Shown: positions 45,149 to 54,000 of the stretch, piece by piece | Layout of the letters: each line of letters opens with the position of its first letter | Position numbering within the stretch: position 1 is the first letter of the stretch | DNA from: Cladocopium goreaui | Taxonomy: Eukaryota > Sar > Dinophyceae > Suessiales > Symbiodiniaceae | Assembly (NCBI GenBank): GCA_947184155.2 | Contig: CAMXCT020001826.1 | Location: forward strand, 16,001-80,000 | Reading direction: 5' to 3' | Length of the DNA stretch: 64,000 nucleotides | The notes under the pieces: model-generated | Database searches by the model: none | The model's input: only the letters and a program-made list of their open reading frames with translations | Told to the model about the DNA's origin: nothing | Program-made: the position numbers and the translations under genes

Positions 45149-45244
45149 ATGGAACTTAAGGTCGGTGGATATGTCCTGAACGACGCTGGGGTGATGCTTT
45201 CCGGATACGACGGCAAACGAGAAGCCTATGACTTAGCTCCTCTG
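45149..45244 (+). CDS. possible first exon, 32 codons
   Basis: ATG followed by ELKVGGYVLNDAGVMLSGYD and then a charged tail to a possible GTGGGT donor. The ten bases accgtagcca at 45134-45143 match the first ten of the dinoflagellate spliced leader, but the match stops there. Whether it belongs to the downstream flavoprotein is unclear. Confidence 0.28.
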
Positions 45245-45284
45245 GTGGGTGTCCGTTTCGAGGAGAGGGCTAGGGCTATTGGCG

Positions 45285-45440
45285 ATATAATCAACTATAA
45301 ATGGCCATTTTCAATAGCTATGTTGAATTGCCAGAGGGTATATATATATATCCATTATATATATATGTATCCATTATAGTTGATTTACCTATCAAAAATG
45401 GTGATTTTCCATGGTTATGTTAATTTACCAGAGGGTATCT
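45285..45440 (+). repeat. CCAGAGGGTAT element, two adjacent half copies
   Basis: Two units that each end in tt(g/a)ccagagggtat (near 45330 and 45436), separated by a tatata run. The second contains tcaaaaatggtgattttcca, which also occurs at 49349-49380. Located directly upstream of exon 45467. Confidence 0.7.
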
Positions 45441-45466
45441 GATCCATTCTTTTCCCTTGCCCCAGG

Positions 45467-45520
45467 ACACTGCAGGTGGCTTCCTGGAGTTTGAGTTGCT
45501 GGGGCGACTTCTGGAACAGG
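45467..45520 (+). CDS. fumarate reductase-like flavoprotein, exon (FLEFELLGRLLEQ)
   Basis: Bounded by CCCCAG and by a GC donor (CAG before GCAAGT). Its 18 codons read DTAGGFLEFELLGRLLEQ. This corresponds, by order and pattern, to the segment of soluble fumarate reductases (OSM1/FRD1 type) just before the active-site region, where a D-T start and an L-x-x-L-x-x-x-S/Q end are usual. Weak alone; the following exons make it credible. Confidence 0.5.
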
Positions 45521-46062
45521 CAAGTTTTTACCGGGGATGGGCCTCTGGTAACATGGCTTGGACATGGAGGAAAACTTGCTCATTTGTAGATAATTCATGA
45601 CAATTCACCTATTGAAAGTGAGTATTAACTGATTTACCTGGGAGTATTGGCCCTTGGAGGACAAACAGGTTTAGTATGGTGTGCGTCCTGTGACGAGTGC
45701 CTGTAGACGAGTGTAATGCTGTGGACAGTGTCATTAGCCACCGGCACTACCAGTTTAGTACTTGGGGAAGAAGGGAAGAAGGAGTAGAGGAGTAGAGGAG
45801 CATAGGAGTAGAGGAGTGGAGGGGTGGCCTTGGGATTAGTGAGTAGCCATTAGTCACTATTAACCATTCCCAGGGTCTATGTCAGTTTGGGAGATTATAG
45901 TATCATATAGGAATAATTTCATTAGTATTAAGCATGTTATTGATTACCAGTAACCATTTGTGGTTAACCATATTAACTCTAATAACTACTATCGTCTTTA
46001 ACAATCATAGATCACTATAGATGGATGATATAAACCGTCCCTAGATGGACCATCTCCACCAG

Positions 46063-46132
46063 GTTTGGCTTGGACCTGTCACTGGTGGCACGTCTGGGTG
46101 ACCGTTTGCAGCCGTGCACGCACCGTGGAAAG
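46063..46132 (+). CDS. fumarate reductase-like flavoprotein, exon with THRGK
   Basis: After CCACCAG the frame reads FGLDLSLVARLGDRLQPCTH followed by RGK. This matches the FxLxLxLxAxLGGHSxxRTHR segment of NADH-type fumarate reductases (FAD-binding family 2). The His-Arg of THR takes part in dicarboxylate binding in the family. The usual GGHS is here GDRL and the Arg before TH is Cys, which would weaken or abolish substrate binding if real. The 3' end is unsure: AAAG then GAATGA would be a GA donor. Confidence 0.68.
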
Positions 46133-46539
46133 GAATGATTTCCAGGGATGATCATCACCTATGTGCTGGGACCTGGGTTAAGGTGAATTATGATTCTAAC
46201 TTATTCACTGGTCGAACGTTGTTTCTGTTCCTATCTGGGTCACTTGGGCTCGTTATGTAATGTTATTTGACCTTTTCTATCGGAATTTACATCGGTGACA
46301 GCATCACAAATGTGGGAACCAAACGGGCACCCGTTTGTGCATTCGTCCATTGGGTCCCAAGACTCGACCAATTCCCATGTTTTTTTTCCATGGGATCCAC
46401 GTTGTCAAAACATCGAGATTTTGAAGCTTTATAGCTCCAAAATCCACAACAAACTCCGCAACAAGAAGTTGACGGTTAGATAAGCTCTTCAAAACGCGCC
46501 CAAGAAAGATAGAGTGAGTTGCCACACATGTTTTTTTAG

Positions 46540-46627
46540 TGGCATTGCCGTCACCGTCCCTGAGGCACTGATTCAAATGCTGGAGAAGGTGGCTGAAAAG
46601 ACCAACCGCCCCAGGATTATCACCAAG
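46540..46627 (+). CDS. fumarate reductase-like flavoprotein, exon (MLEKVAEK)
   Basis: Follows TTTTTTTAG and ends at CAAG before GTGCGT. Reads GIAVTVPEALIQMLEKVAEK, then TNRPRIITK. In the family this is the G-x-x-I-x-x-A-L-x-x-x-L-x-K-x-A-E helix after the THR motif. Both splice sites are good, and the order relative to the preceding exon is as expected. Confidence 0.65.
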
Positions 46628-47296
46628 GTGCGTGTCGTTGGAATCGGTGAGTTGTATAGGTATGATAAGGCTAGGCAATATCAGGGCTTAACTAGCCGAA
46701 ATGGCGTTTAACGAATTAAGATTACAATGTTTAACATTTGATCATAGTTGACCTACGAAACAATGATAAACATGTGGAAGTAGCATCATTTGACCACTGA
46801 CTATGTGGATTTGACCAGCCATAAAGTATGGATTTGATGGGATCTAAACAGTGAATAATCCACATTGGATAGATTATAACAACCTGATCGTGATGTCTTT
46901 ATAAATGTAGGTTAGGATAGAATCATCCGAAGATGACCGAGCGTTTCATGCTGGTGAACTGGTGAATGCTGATAATATCGCCAGATATTGCAACATGGCT
47001 TTGTTGAGCAACGGTGTGTGTCATAGCTAAATGAATCACTCGAATTTTATGGACGTATATTAATATTGAGGTATAGATGTGAATGGTGGATATTGACCTT
47101 AAACTCAAGCAAGAAGAGTTTGGAACGGTCTGATGGTCACCTACCTGGGGGAAACCATCAAACGGTTCAAACGTGCCTTGACTTAGTAATTGGATTATGG
47201 TGGATGCTAACCAAAGTTTACCAACCAACAGTGGGAAAAAGGTAACATGGTGAACTATGAATATACCAGAAACCAACTGTCCAAATATGTGCTCCT

Positions 47297-47404
47297 TTTG
47301 AACTACTTCGTGACCTTGTGAAAGCTGCTCGCATTTTGAAGCAGGCGGAGGTCTGCAAGATGCTGCAGAGCGGCCACAATGTGGTCGGCTGCGAGTACCG
47401 CAAG
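47297..47404 (+). CDS. fumarate reductase-like flavoprotein, exon (NVVGCEYRK)
   Basis: Open + frame with FELLRDLVKAARILKQAEVC and then KMLQSGHNVVGCEYRK, ending before a GTTTGG donor. The A-x-V-x-x-L-x-x-G-x-x-V-V-G-x-E-Y pattern is the beta-meander that follows the helix in the previous exon in this family. The 5' border is not fixed, since no AG lies close to the start of similarity. Confidence 0.6.
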
Positions 47405-47503
47405 GTTTGGGGAGGTAGACTGTGGGCTTTGGAACCAGTCAAAAAATCTGGACATATCCACCAAAACCATGGGTTTACTAAGTTGACTAATAAAAAAATG
47501 CAG

Positions 47504-47555
47504 GAGATCCTCGTGCAGAACCATGCCTCCCGGCATTGCTTCAAGATGCTTCAAG
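47504..47555 (+). CDS. exon-like segment within the flavoprotein locus
   Basis: Bounded by TGCAG and by CAAG before GCACC (GC donor). Reads EILVQNHASRHCFKMLQ. It has no obvious counterpart in standard fumarate reductases at this point, so it may be an insertion, an alternative exon or chance. Confidence 0.35.
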
Positions 47556-47745
47556 GCACCATACTGGCATAAAATTACAGTATATAGTATAGTAATCTAT
47601 ATTAAGCTATATCATCCCCTATAGTTATTTATTTATCTATCCTGTTTTTATTTTAAATATATGTATGTATATATATATATATATGCAACTACTGTATTCT
47701 ATAATCTTCTAAAACTCATTGAAAATCCCAGTGTTTACATGACAG

Positions 47746-47836
47746 AAGATCCCCTCAAGAAACCCCAAGACGGACCTTGATTTGGAGGTGGGCAAGGTGG
47801 TGAAGGAGTACGGACCCATGATCTTGGCATCCGGAG
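47746..47836 (+). CDS. fumarate reductase-like flavoprotein, exon with EYGPMILASGG
   Basis: After GACAG the frame reads KIPSRNPKTDLDLEVGKVVK and then EYGPMILASGG. The ending is the hydrophobic strand plus SGG turn (VVLATGG or VVFCSGGF in relatives) that closes the FAD-binding fold. A possible GC donor follows (GGAG before GCGCAA). Beyond here I do not find the later HPTG, GGAR or NRLGG motifs, so the gene may be truncated or its last exons may be too diverged to see. Confidence 0.6.
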
Positions 47837-47977
47837 GCGCAAGAGATGGAGCCTCCAACTCACCCAGCGACAATCTACAAGTCGACCCTGTTTAACGGCT
47901 GTTGTTGTTGATGATGATAACGCGTTTCTTTTCAAACTCTTTTGCAACCTTAAAAAATGAGTTTATCTTTCAGAGGT

Positions 47978-48055
47978 TGAAAAAATGTTTTCCGATGGTT
48001 TTCCCGGCCGGAAGGCTTCGGTGGAATTCGTGGGAGCTTTGGCGGATGGATGTGA
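47978..48055 (+). CDS. exon-like segment, unassigned
   Basis: Reads EVEKMFSDGFPGRKASVEFV and then GALADGCD in an open + frame after TTTCAG. Protein-like but not alignable by eye to fumarate reductase. Confidence 0.3.
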
Positions 48056-48227
48056 TACAAGTAACTTTAGCGATAATAATATGGTGGTGTCCATACATGG
48101 GAGATCCCCAAAATGGATGGTTTCTAATAGAAAATCCAATTTCCAGAGATGATTTAGGGGTACCCCTATTTTTGGAAACCTTCATATATGTATATACTAT
48201 TAGACATTGTTAAATATATCCACTGCG

Positions 48228-48288
48228 GGTCCGCGCGCGCGCGCTTTGGACACTGAGCTTGTGAGTCTTCGGCGCGCGCGCGCGGACC
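48228..48288. repeat. 17 bp perfect GC-rich inverted repeat (hairpin)
   Basis: ggtccgcgcgcgcgcgc at 48228-48244 and its exact reverse complement at 48272-48288, with a 27-base loop. Stem arms are alternating CG dinucleotides, capable of Z-DNA or cruciform formation. It lies in AT-rich intronic-looking DNA. An open frame (LDTELVSLRRARADLITQHA) crosses it. Confidence 0.9.
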
Positions 48289-48608
48289 TAATCACTCAAC
48301 ACGCGTTGCTAACTAGATTACGTCGGGAAACACGTCCATTTTGGTGCAGCTGCAAAGTCCGCATACTGCCAAAGACTTGTGATTTACGAGATCAACTTGG
48401 CAAAGGCTTAGGGTTGACCCTGTACTCCAGGCGCAAGGTGGCTACTCCAAAGATCGCATCCTTGGGGGTGAGGCACAGCGGAAGTGGAGACCCCCGTTCT
48501 TGGCAAAACGTTGTTTGAAATCCTTGGGAAATTGGAGATCTAAGATGATTTAACTTGAAGAAACATGAGGATTTACGCATTGATTTATTCCTATATTTGT
48601 GTATGGTG

Positions 48609-48726
48609 ATACCCTCTGGTAATTTGTTACAGTTTGCTATTGAACATGGCCCATTGAAATAGTGAGTTTTCCCAATGATAGCATGGTGAATTGCCATAGT
48701 TTTTTTGTATGGTTACAGGAGGGTAT
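48609..48726. mobile_element. 118 bp terminal-inverted-repeat element
   Basis: Begins ataccctctggtaa and ends ttacaggagggtat: inverted repeats that match at 12 of 14 positions. Internal parts resemble the element copies at 45285-45440. MITE-like in size and structure. A TA flank may be the target site, but this is not certain. Confidence 0.6.
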
Positions 48727-48727
48727 A

Positions 48728-49130
48728 TACTATATACACCACATTTAAATCCCGGCTAGAAACCTCCCTTTAGTTCGTGGAATGTCCGACAAATCTTCCC
48801 CTTACTCCCACTATAATCCCAGTATAATCCAAGTGTACTTAGTATTGGAAAATATATGACAATATAGGAAAATATATGAAGTTATATGAAAATATAGAAA
48901 AATATGATAATCCCGGTATTATTATCCCATTAAATTCCATGATTTTCCTATATGTTTAATTACATATTTTCCCATAATACTCCCAGTAAATCCCAATAAA
49001 TTCCAATAATAATCCCATAATAATTCCAATATATGTTCACATATTTTCCCAATATAATCCCAATAAATCCTATATTGTTTGGTTCCACCCAGCGAGCCGC
49101 TTGAACTTGCTTTGTGTTGTTTTTCGAGGT
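48728..49130. other. no gene; CCCATAATA/CCAATAA-rich DNA
   Basis: Many irregular repeats of aatcccagtataatccca and aaaatatatgaaa. A short open frame near 49085-49200 (ELALCCFSRLKWMAGIRTRR) may be an exon of unknown identity. Confidence 0.35.
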
Positions 49131-49298
49131 TAAAATGGATGGCTGGTATCCGGACCCGGCGTGGTATGAAGCGTAGGATGGGCTTCACCATGCTGGGAAT
49201 TGATGGGAAATCCCCGAAAGTTTTAGTAAATTGCTCCATATTCATGGATTATCAATGGAATTGTCATAGCATATTACTGGAAAAATCGGATTATGACA

Positions 49299-49392
49299 TT
49301 ACCCTCTGGTTATTTAACATAGCCATGATATAGATGGCCTATTTGTAGATGCTTTACCTATTAAAAATGGTGATTTTCCATATCAACCAGGT
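49299..49392. mobile_element. TIR element relative, partial
   Basis: Starts taccctctggttatttaaca, the complement of the end of the 45.4 kb copy, and contains ttaaaaatggtgattttcca shared with it. The right inverted end is not recognisable, so the copy is truncated. Confidence 0.5.
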
Positions 49393-49583
49393 TGCTTGTG
49401 ATAGGTTGCTAAGTTGCATGGCTCTCCATGTAAGTGTAAGCTTTGTTGCCAGTTGCACCGGAAATGGTTTTGTTTGAAAATGGGGTCCCAAACCTATGGG
49501 TTTATCACAGTTGTCGCTGCTATTTGATGGCCATTTGCGAATCTACGCCATTCTCAAACAAATTCAAATCCCAGAATTAACGT

Positions 49584-50060
49584 TATGTTATGTTGTGTTG
49601 TGTTGTGTTGTGTTATGTTATGTATGTAATGTAATGTAATGTAATGTAATGTAATGTAATGTAATGTAATGTAATGTAATGTAATGTAATTAATGTAATG
49701 TAATGTAATGTAATTAATGTAATGTAATGTAATGTAATGTAATGTAATTAATGTAATGTAATGTAATGTAATGTAATGTAATTAATGCAATGTAATGTAA
49801 TGTAATGTAATGTAATGTAATTAATGTAATGTAATGTAATGTAATGTAATGTAATTAATCTAATGTAATGTAATGTAATGTAGTGTAATTAACGTAATGT
49901 AATGTAATGTAATGTAATGTAATTAATGTAATGTAATGTAATGTAATGTAATTAATGTAATGTAATGTAATGTAATGGAATGGAATGGAATGTAATTAAT
50001 GTATTGTAATGTAATGTAATGTAATGTTATGTAATGTAATGTAATGTAATTAATGTATGT
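49584..50060 (+). repeat. (AATGT)n field with ~34 bp higher-order period
   Basis: Pentamers interrupted by taattaatg at 49687, 49711, 49745, 49779, 49817, 49851, 49886, 49919 and 49949; most intervals are 33-35 bases. This implies six pentamers plus one four-base step amplified as a unit. Confidence 0.95.
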
Positions 50061-50092
50061 TTGTATGTATGTATGTATGCATGGATGAATAG

Positions 50093-50120
50093 TATGGTAT
50101 GGTATGGTATGGTATGGTAT
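50093..50120 (+). repeat. (GGTAT)n run
   Basis: Five ggtat units. Confidence 0.9.
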
Positions 50121-50124
50121 GAGA

Positions 50125-51015
50125 TGTCTGACAAAGTCTGAATCTAATCGGAGTTGAAAACTGTCAGAAAGATAGCAAAGCAGATCAAATCAGATGATGT
50201 TTCTGAAATTTTGAATGGAGAATCCGACCACCTTGGATGTGGCGTTTTTATCGCTCCCTGGATCGCGCCAGGTCCATGCTGAGCGGAGCCTGACAAAGAC
50301 AAAAATCAATGTTGCAAAATGTATGGCGCGTGGAGATTTGAGGGCAAGCTGTCCCTGTGATTTTGTCGGATTTCTGTTGCTTACGATACATCGTATCTTA
50401 AACGTTCGTTCCAACTGTGTCTGTGGAAAGCCCACGGGTGGAAATGTTGAGACAGACAAAGAGGAAAAGATCGGCCTGAGCTGATACTTCCACTACAAGT
50501 ATTTGAAGTTGGCATTGAACGGAGAAGACCAAAAAAAAGTTCCTCTAATTGATCTTATTGCTTTTGTATTTAAGACCGTTGTTTTTTTTGACACGAAGAA
50601 GTGTTTCAGAATCCAGCGTGCAGTTTTTGGCTTCCCAAGCTTAGACATATGAAAGTACAAAGGGAGGCTACAAATGCGACACGTGCGTGTGACGCGCGAA
50701 CCTTGGGTTGGCTAGATGTATTTTATCCAGTTTTATTTTTTGTGGAGTTAAGTGTGGGTCAAAATTGAGGCAGTCTGACGCAAAGACGGCTGAACGTCTA
50801 CATCGTTGTACGCACCTTACGATTTCCGATAACCCAACCTTGTTTGCGTCAGATCAATGCGGTTTGTTTCGCCAAAGGTGGTGTCTGCTCCGTAGCAGAC
50901 GGAGCCAGTCAACTGGTTCACGTGCAAAGCGCAAGCACCGACCTTACCCTAACAAAATCATCATTCTTGAATTTCACAAGATAGATTTTCACTAAGGTGA
51001 TCAAAAGAGGCTGTA
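50125..51015. other. upstream region of the Helitron-like ORFs
   Basis: No gene is supported. An 89-codon + ORF at 50215-50484 is of fair composition but unrecognised. The 5' terminus of the element (5'-TC in canonical Helitrons) cannot be located by eye. Confidence 0.3.
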
Positions 51016-54000
51016 ATGGTGAGCCAGAATCACCAAAAGGCCCCGGTGAGCCATAATCGCCCCCAGGCCCTGGCGAGCCACAATCGCCTCCAGGCCCCGG
51101 CGAGCCATAATCGCCCCCAGGCCCCGGCGAGCCACAATCGCCTCCAGGCCCCGGCGAGCCATAATCGCCCCCAGGCCCCGGCGAGCCACAATCGCCTCCA
51201 GGCCCCGGCGAGCCATAATCGCCCCCAGGCCCTGGCGAGCCATAATCGCCCAGAAGCATCATTGCAACTCAATCCCCAGCACACAAAACTACATCAAGTC
51301 ACGTTTAGGTCCATGTCCGCTACAAAGGAGAAACATGTTGATTCTAGCGCATTAGGTTGTGCCCAATGTCGTCGGGTTCGGTATGCTAAAGCATGCACAG
51401 GGTTGACTACGGTCCTTTCTCGGTATCAAGAGTGGGCAGCGCCTTTCTTAAAGCTTTATTCTCGCTACCAAGTGACGCTGCAAAATGAAATGGTTGCAAA
51501 GGTGTTCAAAATAGGAATGCAGTTCCAACAGTTTCTGGCGCACACTGATGTAGCTTATTTTCGTGCTGCATGCCGTTTCAAAATTTCTATACATCCATGC
51601 GCCTGTCACTTGTGTACATGCATGTCAGTGGCCAAAAAAAATCCTACGAGGGCTTCGCATAAAATTGTTGACCAGCCAACCCACAGCCGCAGCCTCAAAG
51701 GAAAAGAACAAGGCGGCAAAAACAACACACGCTGGATAAAAGCAAGACAAAAAAAGCTACAACATGTGCAAGCTATCACCGGTAACACTTGTGGCATGCA
51801 AGGTCCGCACAGGCATTCTTTGACAATACACTCAGTCGAAAAATGCCATGGAACTTATGAATTGCGCAAGCGTAGCCGCAAAGGTATGCCTGAAGCTGTG
51901 TCCACCGACATATATGCCAAAAGTCATAGTAAACGACAACAAAAGAAATGCAAGGCTGTGCTAGTCGAAGCTTGCGCCCACTGTAAAAACAACACCAGCA
52001 TCAAGGAAACGCACACTCAGTATTTGAAATGCATCAACCACACCAAGTACAAGAATGGTATACACTATCATGCCGATGATGCCAGTCCTCTTCGTGGTCG
52101 ATGTATTGGGGGCAGACCGGCTCCAGTTTGGACTTCAATTTCTTCTACTTCTCCGTCTTCTTTTTCTATTTTATCTACCCCAAGCGCGCCAGTTTGCTTC
52201 TTGTGTTCGCGCTGTGCTCCTGACTATGTGCCATTTGCTTGTCAGAAAATATATTCTGCGAAGTGTTCCACTTGCAAGCGCGCTAATCGCAATCAATGTG
52301 GAAACCGGGAGGGCAGTTCATTCTTTTGCAAGTGGTGCTTTGACGAAGACATAACACCATCTGTAGAAGCCATACAATCAGCTGCGCAACAAACATGTAA
52401 AGCCATACGATCTATAAGAACGAAGATTTTGCCATGTCGCTGGGTGGGGCATGCACGCAAAGCACGCGCCCAGAGAATCTGGCGGAGTCTGCGCTCGATA
52501 GTCAATGGCAAGTTAGGTACTCAAAATCTAGCCCCAAGTAGAAGGAAGACAAAGGACAATGTGGAGCATATGAGTTCATGGAGTTTGCAACTCAAAACAG
52601 GCAAGAAGGATGCGGAAACTAGAAAGTGTTGGAGTACAACAACAAGACCCAATACCCATATGAAACCTGTCCGATTTCGAGGAGATGGAGCAGAAACATT
52701 ACAGTCTCATGAACATGAAGCTTGGAAAGGCAGCAACCAAAAAAAGCAACCGCGACAACAAAGGAAACATGTCAAGAGAACTAGCTTTTGTGCAATCACC
52801 CGCACGTGGCGAAGTAGGACAATGAAACAGGTAGGGCAATCACGTAGCTCAACATACACTAATCGAAACCTAGTTTTTAGGTTCAAGATGTTTAAGACAC
52901 GATGCGAAGGTGCCAGCTCTGTTTCTTCATTACGGCAGCATACTTTGTACCATCATCCACTTGTCTCTCCCCAGCTGCTGGGGTCGGCGGATCATTTGCA
53001 TGGGAGGATTCAATTCCCGAAGCGTCGTTTTTCGCAAACTTTAGAGACACTTCCCGCAGAAAAGGTAGAGTCAAAAATGGCAGTAGCCAACAACACCATT
53101 GATGTGTCCTGTGACGCGTTGGGGTCGGTAGTTCAAACACACACGGGAAAGCCGTCCATTGAGCTCGAACATGCAAAACTTGATATGCGCGGGGCGCTGC
53201 CTGTGCGATGTCAAGGAGGCGGCACAGAACAATTGCAGTGTTTCATGTGTTTAGCATATAAAAGCGCATATGTCCCAAAACAATTGAATGATGAGTATGT
53301 GTCGCACTGCTACACCTGTGGTCGCGGAGCGTGCGATAGCCACGGATCCTGGGTAGTCGGGCACTTCCACTGTGCACTTTGCCATGCGACTGACGATGGT
53401 TTATTGGCGGAGGTAAAGGACACTTTTGCAGTAAGATGTCTCAGCAAAACCTTTCAGAACCAAAGGTTGCTACATACGAATGAGGAAGCATTTAACGACT
53501 TAATGCTGACTTTGTGCACGGGAGGAATAAACCGTCCAAGAGGAATTGGAAACTATGAGGAACAAGGCCTGAAGGTGCAGCCACAGGAAGCAGCAGGCGT
53601 AGAGCTTCCTTGGGACGACGCGCGGCAGCTGGTAGAAGCAATCGTACTGTCTCGAGTTGACACACCAGATGATGCAGTAAAGGTGCTCGGACAGAGTTGG
53701 GTGCCAACTTGGGACGGCTGGAAAGAATTGCGCCAATGTGCGACAGAGCGCTGCTGTGTTGCAATCGCAGAGCGACTGTGCGACATCGCCCAGCAAAATG
53801 CCCCTTACCAAAGCAAGACCGACACCCAAGCATTGCAGGCTTTGGCGTCCGAAGGGTTCATGTGGCGGAAAGCGCTGTCACACGGCGTGAATAACTGCTT
53901 GATCGATTCCCTGATGTTGTGCCTGTCGTATGAACACATTTTGCCTAATAACTTAACAACAGATGTCACAGCAAGGCGACGCGTTGCAGCTGCATGCAGA

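Noticed and set aside
51001-51284. Minus-strand Gly/Pro/Ser collagen-like ORFs
   Set aside because: Shadow of the 27 bp minisatellite at the start of the Helitron ORF.
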